Assembly (NCBI GenBank): GCA_015146655.1
Contig: VKHL01000037.1
Span: forward strand, 124,001-188,000
DNA from: Ochromonas danica
Lineage: Eukaryota > Sar > Chrysophyceae > Chromulinales > Chromulinaceae
Reading direction: 5' to 3'
Length of the DNA stretch: 64,000 nucleotides
Under the pieces are notes generated by a model. That model saw only the letters and a program-made list of their open reading frames with translations. It was not told the origin of the DNA and searched no databases. A program made the translations under genes and the position numbers. Positions 34,101-44,987 of this stretch are shown here, piece after piece. Positions within the stretch are counted from its first letter, which is position 1. Each line of letters begins with the position of its first letter.

Positions 34101-34645
34101 ATATCGACATTGCATATGATTCCAGAACTCAATCACTGTCACAAATTCAGCTTATTATCATTTCAGCTGCCAATAAAATCGGCCTGCGGTGCACAGACAA
34201 TTGGCGCCAGAAAGGTATGGCGCAATCCCGGCGATTCATATTGGGCAACCAATTGGGTGGATCTTCCTTTGAAGTGGATTTGGTCGACCAAAACGTGGTG
34301 AGTAGTCAAGGTCTATCTCCAGGAGTTGACTGTGATGTGGGCAACTTTATTGTGCAGAAGCCTGGTCATCAACAATTTGGTCTGCAGCTCAAGGTGAATC
34401 ATCCGATGCTCCAGACAGTCCACCAAAGCATCCGACATTGCCTGGCAAAGGAGTTTGTCTTCTATTATGATCAAAACAATCCGATTGGCCAAGCACGATT
34501 GCAGAAATATCTCCAGAGAGGATGGAAGTGTCTGACAAAGTTGCAGCCAGTTATGCAGACGTGGGCAACAAGCGCAGGCTATGCCAATCTCCTTGCTCCT
34601 CAGAAACAATACTCCAAACCTTATTACAACCTGGTTAATAGGTAA
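28176..34645 (+). CDS. Macro - Nudix - ADP-ribosyltransferase (PARP-like) - DEAH helicase - nucleotidyltransferase fusion protein
   Basis: A giant multidomain gene. Exon 1 (28176-28685) and the start of exon 2 (from 28749) encode a helical N-terminus of unknown fold and then half of a macro domain (IVNAANSALLHGGGIAAAI), the fold that binds or hydrolyses ADP-ribose. The second half (GRDAAVTTAGYIPGVLK... AFPAISTGIYNFP) lies in another frame. From 29243, the first ATG of a frame open to 34645, come four further parts. A Nudix-like domain has a box near 29630-29700 (GGRAEP...AAREFHEES). A PARP-like transferase follows at about 30340-30560 (VFHGTP, GNGVYTATD, GSILQMKAIL). An RHA/DEAH helicase has SSTGSGKST, ILDEAH, SATL, NIAETGITLP and QRLGRAGR. 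The C-terminus holds a GGFVRD...NDIDI motif as in CCA-adding nucleotidyltransferases. There is one intron in 6.5 kb. An ADP-ribose cycle acting on RNA is my inference. Domain calls are by motif only. Confidence 0.8.
29000..29137 (+). other. Frame interruption inside the macro domain of the fusion gene
   Basis: The first macro half reads in one frame up to a stop at 29043-29045. The conserved second half starts in another frame at about 29006, next to a run of A, and meets an in-frame TGA at 29135-29137 before continuing open. An intron cannot explain this, since the conserved strand lies between the breaks. It is either recent decay of this domain, sequence error, or two separate genes. Confidence 0.6.
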
Positions 34646-34967
34646 CCCACTCCAAGTGTAAAAGAATGAATCAAATCAGATGGTCTCGTACTCTCAATGC
34701 ACACCCTATCATCTTTCTTAACCCAGACCAAAGAAAACACCCATCATGACTAAACAAGTGAGCTATGGATAGGGTAGGGGTACCAAGTAAATCAGAAATA
34801 ATCTGAGGAGAAGAATCGGCAGCACTGCAACAATCCATTGAGACCATCCAAGAAACGACTTCATCGGAAACAAACAGTTTGTAAAAGTCGGTTATTGCTC
34901 TGTTTGGGCATTGAGAGGTGAAGCAGATTTCAAGACAGACATACTGACCCCGGGACCCTCACAGAAG
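34646..34967. other. Intergenic region
   Basis: 322 bp between two plus-strand genes. No repeat, RNA gene or coding signal seen. Confidence 0.4.
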
Positions 34968-37011
34968 ATGTTTCTGAAACTTGAAAAGCTTCAAGCCAGG
35001 GATCTTGTCGACACTAGCACGGTGACCGACTCTCAAGACCCTTGCTTAATCATCAAAGTTGGCAATGAAGAGCATGAGACCTCCAGGTCAGCGACTCTTT
35101 CTGCTTTCGCTTCCCTTCCCTCCCTGATTGACTGTGGCACTGTGTTGTGCTTGATATTAGGGTAAAGCATGCTGGAGCCAATGCTGACTTCATCGAGTCG
35201 TACGAGCTTGAGATTGACGGCAAAGGTTATGCAGATGGCAGCCTCGAGGTCTCTCTCCCTCGCCTGCGCTCCATCTCTTGTATATGACACTTCCCGACTG
35301 TGTGTAGATCTCTGTTGAGGTAGTGAATCGTGGCTATGGCGGCAAGCAGCGCGTGCACATTGGCCTCGCTCAGGCCTCGCTCAAAGCCTTGCTGCCTGCA
35401 CCTTCATCATCCGCCACGACGATCACGCTAGACCTCACTCACTATGCTAAGAGTGGCGAGCAAAAGAAGAAGGGCAAAGTGATGATGGTAGCTACCTTGT
35501 CTGACGTGCCCTTCGCGACGAAAGACTTGGAGCCTGTTGTCATCCAGCAGCTAAATGATGACACGAAGACGGAGCTGCTCACTCAAGCCTTCGGAGATGT
35601 GGGCGAGCTAGTTGATGGTTAGCGAACCTTCCTTATAGTTGTGCACAGTTCTTGGTGATATGATTGCTGGAACAGATTTCCACTGCGGATATATGGGTTC
35701 GTCGCTGATCTGCTATGGCCGCCTCTATGTTACCACACGTTACCTTTGCTTCTATTCGCGTCTCTTTGGCAGAGAGAACAAAGTGCGCATTCCCTTCGAT
35801 CATGTACGAGAGATCACGCGCTCGGCAGATATCTTCAAGCTCAAGGCTATCCTCAATGTTGACGCTGGGAGGAACTACCGATTCCATTCCTTTTGGGACT
35901 TTGAATCAAGTTTCCGCAGCGTTTGCCACGCCTTGGATATCTTCCGGGATCAGCGCAACCTGCTGATTCCCGTCTCTAACCAGGCCACAGCAAGCGAGAT
36001 AGTGGACGAATCTCTTCCACTGGCGGCTCGACGGGGAAGTTCATCTTCCGCGACGGCATCAACAACGACAGACGAAGGGGAGGCAGATGACGCGCTGCAG
36101 GCTTTCAAGAAGGAAGCTGAACGTTCTCGTGGGAAGACTGTGGTGCTGAGCCAGCAGCCTCTTCCAGTCACTCTAGCCACCTTCTCGCGTCTCTTCCTCG
36201 AGGACGACGCGCCCTTCAGCTTCAAAGCCTTTCACGAGTCGATGAAGGATAGCAGTGTGGCGGTCAGTTTGTGGCAAGAGGTGGTGGAGTGTGGCCTGAG
36301 ACCCGAGACTGCGCGAGAGATAAAGTTCTTCAAGCCAGTCAATCTCCCGGGACTGGCCTCCACGCGAGGAGTTAAAATGCAAAATTTGAAGCGCTTCGAT
36401 GAGGCTGGTCTGTTGCTGTGCTCCTGCACGCATCTTGAGGATGTGCCCGCCGCCGACTGCTTCTCCGTGGATGACACTCTTGAGGTCGCCTCTGCTGTTG
36501 GTGGCTCTGGAGTACTCGTCACGATCTCCTTTCAGGTGACTTTTGTCAAGAGCACGATGATGAAGTCTCTGATCGTGGGGCCCACAAACAGTGAGATGAA
36601 GAAGTGGATGACAACCTTCTTCGACTACCTCAAGAAGGTGAGAGAGATCTCTTCATGATGGGAAATCAGCCGACTTATTGAACTGTCTACTAGGCTTGTG
36701 CAGACTCTAAGACTACAGGTTCATCTTCGGGTCAGGAGAAAGACTCTACCAAGCAGCCAGTAGCAACAGCAGCTGCTGCGGGAAGTTCCTCAACACTTGC
36801 TGTCCCCACTGACACCACCACTTCCAATCCACTGACACAGTTGCCAAGTCCCTATTTGCTGACGATACTAGTTTCTTTCGCAATCTGTTTTGTCGCTCTC
36901 TTTGCCATCTTGACTGTTCTGCTCTTCTCTTTGGCGAGGGATTTGCACGAGCTAACCGCATCTGTCAATCGCTGCCAAGAACTTTTGCTGCGCCACAAAG
37001 TCGATTTTTGA
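34968..37011 (+). CDS. C2-GRAM-VASt membrane protein (Aster/GRAMD1-like)
   Basis: Likely lipid-transfer protein at membrane contact sites. Five exons: 34968-35086, 35161-35248, 35308-35617, 35676-36637 and 36694-37011 (introns 56-74 nt), 598 aa. An N-terminal C2-like domain (LEKLQARDLVD ... DPCLIIKVG) is followed by a GRAM domain (ELVDDFHCGYMGSSLICYGR then LYVTTRYLCFYSRLFG), which binds acidic lipids. Next is a VASt/START-like domain (FSFKAFHESMKDSS ... LTISF-type strands ending MKKWMTTFFDYL). One transmembrane helix near the C-terminus (LLTILVSFAICFVALFAIL) anchors it, probably in the ER. Human Aster proteins move sterols from plasma membrane to ER; plant C2-GRAM proteins share this layout. 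The acceptor at 35675 was chosen because it restores the GRAM consensus. Confidence 0.87.
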
Positions 37012-37245
37012 TTGTCTATTAGCACAAATTAGCACTTTATTACAGTATCTTATACAATGTTAATTTACTACTAACCACATACTTACATGTACATTCATAG
37101 ACTACACATACGCAGCCTCGTCTCTTGTTGGTTTCACTTGGGTTTGGGTTTGGGTTGTGTGGCGGACTGTTGGGCCGGTGTGGGCCAAGAGGACAAGGAG
37201 AGTGCAACCAATCGCTCACTCACTTTAGGTATCGCCAATAATGCG

Positions 37246-38522
37246 ATGATCACGGACAGCTCGAACTCCTCCCCTCCGTCTTTAGTGACTCTTTGCCAGA
37301 GGCAGCTGTTTTCGCAGCTGGAGAGAACGAAATTCAGTGGTCGCATGATCAACGATCTCTGCAAATATGTCCTAGACCAGCTGCTGCTGGAGCCCATCTT
37401 CGAGAAGATTCTGGCGGAAACCCGAGCCATCACTGATGTCGCACTCATCGCTTATCTTGTCCCCAACAGACTCACCTTGGTGGTCAACTCCGCCCCTCAT
37501 ATTCGTAACTCGGTCTTCAAGCTCATCGGCTTAAATTGTCCCAATTTGGTAGGACAATGGTCTTTCCTTTCTCTTTCTATCCTCCTTCTAAACTGTGTTT
37601 GCTTGTATGTTTGGGGATGTAGACGAAGTTGGACTTGTCGGATTGTGGCCAGGTCAGCAACTCCGTGGTGAGAGCTGTGCTTCAGGGCTGCGCACACTTG
37701 CAGCACATTGCTCTCGACCGCTGCCGTCGTATTACCGACAGCGCGTTTGATCTCTCTGGTGCTCCTTTTGAGCCAATGCTCGGCTGTCTCTCACTGGAGT
37801 CGATCAGCTTGCAGGGTTGTCCACAGATTACTGGTGTTGTCATTGAGACGCTCAACAAGAACTGTCGCAGTCTCACGCACCTCAACCTGAGCCTCTGTAA
37901 GCAAGTGAAGTCACCAGCCATTCAGTCTGTATTCTACCACAATCAGCTGCGAGTCCTTAACCTGGCATTCATCGATGATATTTCGGATGAAGCATTTTTG
38001 TCCCTCCCGCCAATTCCCTCTGTGCGCATTGCTGATTGTCCACTGCAAATCCTCAACCTCTGCAAATCCCGCATCACAGATTCTTCTATGCATCGCCTTG
38101 TTCGTATGCATGAGCTTCGAGAAATTCATCTGCAATGGTGTGCAGGAATAACAGATGCAGGGATTTTGGCGCTGTCTGCGAGCTGCCCTAAGCTTCGAAT
38201 AATTGATCTCAAGTCTTGTGCAGTGACAGATGCTTCGATTATTGCGATTGCAGCCAATTGCCATGACCTTCGAGAGCTGGATCTCTCCTGGTGTTTTTCG
38301 GTCACTGATGCTGGCTTGCGCAGTCTTATTCCCCAGCACGGAGAGGAGAGCTTCTTGGAGAAGCTCAGTCTCGTCTGGTGTCCTCATGTTAGTGATATTT
38401 CGCTCGAAATTCTTTGTGAGCTACCGTCTCTGCAGTGTGTATTCTTGGGTGGTTGTTCCGCGGTCACTCAAGATGGCTTAAGTCTGCTGGAGGTGCATGG
38501 AATCGACGCCACCTTTTCATAG
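37246..38522 (+). CDS. Leucine-rich repeat protein (AMN1/FBXL type)
   Basis: Exons 37246-37548 and 37623-38522 (74-nt intron, phase 0) encode 400 aa. Residues about 100-390 are cysteine-containing LRRs: LTKLDLSDCGQVSN, LTHLNLSLCKQVK, LREIHLQWCAGITDAG and LRELDLSWCFSVTDAGL. This is the pattern of FBXL ubiquitin-ligase receptors and of AMN1. No clear F-box is visible in the N-terminal 90 residues, which are helical. The frame extends upstream to an ATG at 37087, but those residues look non-conserved, so I used the ATG at 37246. A role as an SCF substrate receptor is possible but not shown. Confidence 0.75.
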
Positions 38523-38598
38523 CACTAGAGCACTTCATGTGCAATCTTATGATGTAAATTAATTGTATTTAAATGTACAAAGTGGCTCATGTCGACTG

Positions 38599-40541
38599 TT
38601 AAGCAAGAAATCGCGCCGCCTTTCCTCCTGTTGTCTGTTGAAGGTCGGCACCAGAAATACTGATCATGTCCTCAGAGAGATTCTCCAAATTATCAAAACG
38701 AATAACTTCTCCTTCTTTCTCGCTGTTTGGAAGCGACGATTTGTCCGCTGAACTTTTGAGTAAGTGGTCAGGCAGGCAACGTTCACTGGCTAGATAGCGC
38801 TTCAACAATCGAGATGGACTATCAGCGCAAGACTTCCTCACGACAGCTAGTTGGTTAGCATGATGTACTTTTGGAGCCTGCATTAATAGCCTGGGAGATT
38901 ACAGAACATGATTAATCAAGCTGAGAAGAAGCAAATATAGCAAACTTACGTGCAGAATTCGAAGAAGCAAGCTTGGACAAAGAGCTGCAATACACCCAAT
39001 ACACTGCCCTGCGCATTACAGTGTTTGTTCAATTGTTGACTGCGCAAAGCTTGAATTGCTTCCTTAGTAAACATAACCATCACACACATGAAAGGCCACG
39101 AGGTATCCTCAGAAGCCAACGCGCGTGGAAGAGCTGGTTGATCACTACCAGATAGTTTGAATACTTGCTTGAAAAATGCGGCATTGCTGTGGAGGAAGTG
39201 CAAAGCTTGAATGACTGAAAGTATCTTCATTGATCGATTGAGATCAGTGCGCGGGTCTGATCCTTGGAAGCCCAATTGTTCCCAGCGCCCGTCTGTTGGG
39301 CCCGGTGGAGCCTCAGAACTGCTTATCAAGCTGACGTAAATCGTACGCAACATTGCCAAATGCTGTGGCACAAATGGATCATAATCAAGCTGAGCCAACA
39401 GAAATGGGATTTCAATCTCCTTAGCACGGGATGCATTCAATTCCGGAGGCTTTCGCCATCCTGAAAGCCATCCCTTCTGCTGAGGCTCCTCTACAATGAC
39501 AATGCTGCTGCGAAAACGAGACAAATCCTGCGAGAGGCAAAACGAAAGAGCATCATCATACGGAAAACAGGAGAATTGCTCTTCAGAAGTGCAGGAAGCT
39601 GTTGGAACACCCCATTCATCTTGTTGAGGAGCGTCACAAAGATTTCCATTTGCAGCCGCGATATCATCAAACTCTGTCATAGCGCCACTTCTGATTTCAT
39701 CTGATCCACGATCTTCATTTGCACCCACTTCTTCCTCTTCCTCACCTTCTTCCTCATCTTCCTCTTCAATCGCATCTAAAGCGCCTCCAATCAACAATGT
39801 TGGAGGAATGGGAGAGCTGGTCTGTTGAGATGGAAGATCAAGCAGCAAAACCTCCTGATCGCCCATTCCCTGTCCATAGACGTCCACAATGTCAGTTAAC
39901 GCTTTGCGAGCATCGAGACTGATGGAGGAGACTTTTGTGGCCGTATCCAGAATGAGAGGCTCTTCAGGGTTTTGTGGAGCCACAGCCGCTGAAGGCCAAG
40001 CGAGAGCCTCGCGAAGAGAATCCTCCACAGCCAGCGCGTTGATTTCTTCCGAAAAGTCAACTCGATCATTCTTCACCAACTCGCTCTCCTTGTTGTGTGA
40101 CTGCATCAGAAGATTGCGAAGGGTTTCATCATTCGTGTTCGATGCTTCAAACACTGCGAACTCGTCGTCTTCTTCCTGACTGACGACTGCCTCTCTCTCC
40201 GTCACAACAGCCTGTGGCTCGAAGGTTACTGTAACTGATCTGTGGCTGTAACTTTCTGTTGTGGCCTTGCGGATGCCAGCGCTTTGGTCACCAGCCACTC
40301 CAACACCAGCAGTAGCGCCTTTCACCTGCTTAGGAAGGGAGTGTGCCACTTCAGGATGAGAACCAGCGGAGGTGAAAACTTCAATTTCTTCCTCGTCGTC
40401 AACAAGTCCTGCTGCTGCAGGTCGTCCAAACCCCCCATGGTCCACCTGGTCTTCATCCTCTGGTAGAGAGATTGAGGAGTCAGAGTCAGAGTCCTCCTGC
40501 AAGGCTGCGGAGAGGTCGCCCTCCACTGTGAAGGTTGCCAT
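38599..40541 (-). CDS. ELMO/CED-12 domain protein with long acidic N-terminus
   Basis: Exons on the minus strand are 38950-40541 and 38599-38890 (59-nt intron, phase 2), giving 627 aa. Residues 1-350 are disordered and very acidic (AIEEEDEEEGEEEEEVG near the middle). The ELMO domain covers about 390-540 with the signature WEQLGFQGSDPRTDLNR. ELMO domains act in GTPase control: ELMOD proteins are GAPs for Arl/Arf GTPases, and ELMO1 helps activate Rac. The arginine after TDLN sits where the ELMOD GAP arginine is expected, so GAP activity is possible. It is divergent from the permease gene with 169 bp between starts. Confidence 0.85.
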
Positions 40542-40710
40542 CTTTCTCTCTGCAGAGGACTCGAGTGCTGAAAAGCCAGGTGGAAAGAACGCGTTTTTGG
40601 GCAATCTCTCGGCGTTTGATGAGAACAACAACGATGATGCAGCGCAGGAGATCCGACCGCAAGAGAAGAGAAGGATATCGAGGACTTCTTCTGAAGGGAC
40701 AGTCGCTGAA

Positions 40711-42633
40711 ATGGATTGGAAGCATTCTCTCTATGTCTATGCGCTAGGTAACAGTCTCCCTTTAGTAATGAGAGCTGTAGTTCTTCCTAATATCAGCTTT
40801 GAATAGGCTTCTGCGTCATGAACGGAAAGCAGGCAGCAATCTGGCAGTCAGGTGGGCCTCCTCCCCTCCCCTTCCGTTACATTTCTATCCTATGTTTTGA
40901 CTCAATCATGCTGGTGCTTTTTGATTGTGGTAATAGGATTTTTGTATTATGGCGTCTGGAATTTTTTCACGGCCACTGCGGTTTGTGCGTTCTTTTATCT
41001 GTGCCTGACGTACTGTCTGGCAGAGCTGGTCTCTATTGTTCCCTTCTCTGGAGGATGCTATGGTTATGTGCGATGCACTCTAGGCCCAACCATTGGCTTT
41101 CTTACCGGCTGCTCTGAGGCGGCCAAGTACACTCTTTTCAATCTCATGACTGTGTACACTGTGGGTGTTCTCTTCCAGAACATCTATGACTTCCAAGACG
41201 ATTGGCTTCCAGTTATCTGGTTGGCTTGCTATGTTCTAGCAATAGCTCTAAAAGTCGTCCCATTGCGTTGGTCAGTCTATGTGTGGGTGGGTTTGGCTGC
41301 CATGACTCTCGTCACTCAGTGCATCTTCATCTTTGGGTCAGTTAAGGTGAGCAACTGGAAACACTTTCGAAAGGACATTAATGCTTTCGACTCCAAGCGA
41401 GATGACTTCCTCCAAGCATTGAGTTCAGCCGGTTACTTCTTCTTTGGTATTGATTCGGTTCGCACCTGCATGGACGACGAGTCCAATAAGGTAGTTCCTA
41501 AGGTAATGGTGGTTGTCACTTTCATCTCGATCTTCACAGCTCTGGCAAGTATTATTTCCATGCGTGCCTACTCCATGAATCCGCTGCTATTCGCTACGAA
41601 TTTCTTCCCTTATATGCCCGGGTTGGAAAAAGCGCTGCCGCAAGCCAATGAGAAATTGCTCAATTTGCTGGACTTGCCTTGCATTGTTGGAGCTACTTTG
41701 GGTTTCTTCTATAGTGGAGGAAAGCAAGTTAGTTCGATGATGGAATCCGGCTTACTGCCTTCTCTCTCTTTGTGTGGGATCAAGAAACATAACAAAGTGG
41801 GAGATGCTGCTGTAATGCAAGGTGGTATTATTGCCGAAAGTGGTAGCGGCAGTGTTGAGGAAACGATGACTGTGGAAAAGGTGAATCGTGTATCTCAACG
41901 AAAGGACGTGTTGGAAACCATTATCCCTTTGAGTTGTTGTGGGATCGTCTCTTATGTCTTATTAGTGGTGTGTTACTATAAAGTCAATGGGTTTCTGTCT
42001 CATGTTATACGTACGGCAATATCCTTAGCTAGCATTGAGGGCTTCTGTATGATGGGCGCGTATGTAATCTTCTCGACGAGATTTGGAAATATGGAGCGAG
42101 GGTTGAAAAGCCCCTTCGGTGCGGGTGGAGCTGTTCTGGCAATGGTTTATTGGGGTTACCTTTTTGTTGCTAACTTGTATTTTCAAGATGAGAAGGATCG
42201 TCTGTGGGAAGGGCTGTCTGTTTTGTTTTTCTTCGTCGTGTGCTTGACTTATTATATCGTCTTCGCTAGTCGATGGCAGTTCTTCTCTAAGGAAGAGCAG
42301 GAGAAGTTTTTGAAGGCTTATGTTGTTAATGGTAAGACTGTATCGTGTATGAATCAGAATCTATGGCTTGACTGATTACTTGTTCTTTATGCTATTACAT
42401 CAGCTAACAGAGATAAGAAAAGGGTGAACAAAGGGCGGAAAGAGAGTAGGATCGCCAACAGTGTGCTGAAGATCCTTTCCAACTTGCGTGCACCGACCAG
42501 TATTTCTGCATCTTCTTCCTCTGTTCGTCCAGCAGGGGTGCCATCTGTTGATCTGAATAGGCTGAGCAGCGATCGAGGCAAAGGCGGACTGTTGCCTTCC
42601 CTCGTCACGAGAAGCTCTCACGCCAATCATTAG
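40711..42633 (+). CDS. Amino-acid permease-like transporter (APC superfamily)
   Basis: Four exons: 40711-40747, 40807-40851, 40937-42331 and 42404-42633 (introns 59, 85 and 72 nt), 568 aa. The assembled start is MDWKHSLYVYALGFCVMNG followed by a series of about 11-12 hydrophobic helices. The second helix region LAELVSIVPFSGGCYGYVR resembles the APC pattern of amino-acid permeases, as does GPTIGFLTGCSEAAKY. The cytosolic tail is Ser/Lys/Arg-rich. The frame is open upstream of the ATG and overlaps the promoter area of the divergent ELMO gene, so the true start could lie in an earlier exon. Substrate cannot be told. The two very short 5' exons are supported by matching phases and by the helix they complete. 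Confidence 0.8.
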
Positions 42634-42821
42634 TTGTCAGTTTGTCAGTATTATTTCTTTTCAAACTGATGTTCAGAGTTATCTTATGTGATGGTTATAC
42701 TGAGGAATCTGTTTTTTGGTTACATGGCAATTCCTATTTTACTGTGTATATTGGTTTTCGTTCTGTTTCGTTGAGTACAATCAAAGGATGTATATATGAC
42801 TACTATTAGCGAGCGATTTCT

Positions 42822-43255
42822 ATGTGTGCGACATTTGTTGCAATAGGTTAGTATTTGAAAAGCAGCTTCCTGCCAACCGAAGCGTGGTGATTGTATTGTT
42901 TGATTCGAGCAGTGAGTATGAGAGGGAGTATGGTGGAAAGGGCTGATAATGCCACGATGATAATCCTGTGTGCAGCTCCATCGCCTCTTTTTTCTTGGTT
43001 TTGTTTGTGATCAGTGTGCAATGTACTATTTTAAGATGTGTAACTCTAGTTAGCAATCAAAATGTGTGTGATATTTGCTGCTGCAGGTTAGTATTTAAAT
43101 GCTACCAACGGAGCTCTGGTGGTTAACTATGATGACTATACGATTCCAGCAATCAGAAAAGGGGAGTGTGTGGTGGAAATAGCCGATACTGTCACGATGA
43201 TCGTGTGCATGACCTCGTCACCTTTGTTTTCTTTGTTGCGACAAGAAAGGATAAC
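42822..43255. repeat. Diverged tandem duplication, unit about 240 bp
   Basis: Two copies, starting near 42822 and 43062, share ordered blocks: TGTGTG(C/T)GA(C/T)ATTTG(T/C)TGC, then GGTTAGTATTT, then GTGGTGGAAA-like, then ACGATGAT(A)A/CGTGTGCA, then T(C)GCCTC/CACCT TTTTTTCTT-like. The copies are diverged by many substitutions and small gaps. The rest of 42634-43374 is AT-rich and non-coding. Confidence 0.6.
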
Positions 43256-43374
43256 ATTGTTGATGCTCTATGGCACGGCATGGTTTAAATGACGGTTGTT
43301 TGTTTCCCTCCCTACATTATTCTTTTGAGATATTTATATGTTTTGTAAGATAATCATGACAATCAACTTCACAT

Positions 43375-44987
43375 CTAGCGTGGGTCAAAACTCGCGTCCG
43401 GGGCAAAACTCGCGTCCGCGTTTCTACACTGTGGTCGTTGACTTGTCGTTGACAAACGACCACAGACGTCCATTGTTGATCTTTTGTCTTTAATGGCGAT
43501 ATCTTTGACAAGGAGCACCCAAGCCCCACTCCAAGCTGAATTATGATATTTCTAGGCATTTCCTATCTAAATATTATAAATTCATGCAAATCGGATGAGT
43601 ATCAAAACCATTTCAGGCGAACAACGTCTTTTTGTTGGTCCCGCTCCACCTATCAGATAGAGAATGGTAGCGATTCTTCGCCTTCCCATCGATGAAATCG
43701 TCTTCTTATGATGAACTTTTTATTTGGTAGATGATTGTTTCCCTCATCTCCATCATGAACTGTGTCGTTTTAGTGGTTTACAAGGCTCTCCTCGTTCACC
43801 ACATGTGAAGAATAGTCAAAGCCCATTTGGATAATGCACACACTCATGTGTTGCATCAACTTCGACTTGCAACCCTTCTTCTGGCAGTACCAATGAGCGT
43901 ACTGTGCATAACATGCCAAACAAGCGGACCATCCATCGTCTACCCACGACGCATTGTCGCTGTTGAGCACAGACGGGATTCGTGCAGAAGAATGGCTCGC
44001 CAACTAGGAGGTTGGGAGTGTTTCCTTTCTTGCCAGAGAGCGCTCCACTCTCCATAAGTTCCATAATGCGCTGCTTTTCTCCTTTGGTGGCAGCTTTTCG
44101 AGCTTTCTCCAGCTCGCGGCTCGCTTTCGCCTCTCGCTCCCGTCGCTTTTTATCGCGCATTTCCTCTCGTTTTTCGCTTCTTCTCTTTTTTCTTCTTGAA
44201 GTCGCTTTTCTTGCTTATGGAGGGTTTTCTCCCTGTTTTCTTAAATTGTTCTGCACCATCTTCTACCCTCTTTCGTTTCTTCCGTTCACTAGAAATCAAC
44301 ATATTCATAATGTGAGATAAAATTCATAATGTCAAAAGTGATATCATACTTTTTGAACTTCGACACAGTCACACCAAAGTGCTCACATGCTGCTTTTATG
44401 GGGATACGTTCTTCCTCAACAACATGGAAGATCATATCGCGTTTCTCAGAGTCTAACAATCCCGCAGCACTTGGGAGACTAATAACAGAAGCTGCCTAGG
44501 TACAAGTTTCCTGTGGGTCTTGAAACTAATGGATTGGGCCTTCTTCGGTCTGAGAAGTGGAGTTGTCGTTTCTTGACAGCCCTAAAAAGGTTGCATGCAT
44601 CGTTCATGACCCTCCCCAGGACGAGTGAAGAACTGCAAAAGGATAAATTGCGATTTAAGGGCTGATCTCGAGTATCTATAGCTCTAGATGGCGTCGGTCA
44701 GCAAGATTCGCCCCGCCACGATCTCTTCGGCTACTTCATCTTCGGATGGAACAGCTCGTTCTTCCTCCTGGATTGACCTCACATCACAAGTGGGAGATGT
44801 TAGACCTAGGAAGGAACCGATATTGCATAAAAGATTGATGATTTGTGCGAAATCCGATTGGAAATCAAAAGAACAAATTTGAGTGCAACATCGAGGATGC
44901 TTGCCAAAATTCCATACAGCAGCGGTCTCCCCACTGTGTGTGGTCGACGCGAGTTTTGCCCCGGACGCGAGTTTTGACCCACGCTAG
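43375..44987. mobile_element. DNA transposon, 1613 bp, 42-bp terminal inverted repeats, 4-bp target duplication
   Basis: The left end 43375-43416 and right end 44946-44987 are a perfect 42-bp inverted repeat beginning CTAGCGTGGGTCAAAACTCG. Each repeat contains two copies of a CAAAACTCGCGTC motif. ACAT flanks both sides (43371-43374 and 44988-44991), fitting a 4-bp target-site duplication. Just inside the left end, CTGTGGTCGTT (43429-43439) can pair with AACGACCACAG (43455-43465). Inside, on the minus strand, are a helix-turn-helix-like segment and short basic and cysteine-rich frames but no complete transposase, so it looks non-autonomous or degraded. The identical ends suggest recent activity. 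I cannot assign the superfamily; a 4-bp duplication is compatible with a few groups (Sola and similar). Confidence 0.85.
44150..44495 (-). pseudogene. Helix-turn-helix protein remnant inside the transposon
   Basis: On the minus strand 44350-44495 encodes LLDSEKRDMIFHVVEEERIP followed by IKAACEHFGVTVSKFKK, a helix-turn-helix pattern like that at the start of many transposases. A possible intron (44290-44349, GTATGA...TAG) joins it to 44150-44289, which is very lysine/arginine-rich (ERKKRKRVEDGAEQFKK). Another basic frame follows downstream (43816-44160), with a partly overlapping cysteine/tryptophan-rich frame (43770-44003) that looks zinc-binding. No catalytic DDE core is visible. Assignment is tentative. 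Confidence 0.4.

Noticed and set aside
34313-34609. Minus-strand open frame within the end of the fusion gene
   Set aside because: Lies wholly inside the nucleotidyltransferase coding region and has no domain of its own.
35618-35648. A 31-nt intron in the C2-GRAM-VASt gene
   Set aside because: The same donor joined to the acceptor at 35675 gives a 58-nt intron of normal size and restores the GRAM-domain consensus, so the ultrashort intron is not needed.
44688-44882. A plus-strand open frame inside the transposon
   Set aside because: Short, Ser-rich, without domain, and opposite in strand to the helix-turn-helix remnant; not enough to call a gene.
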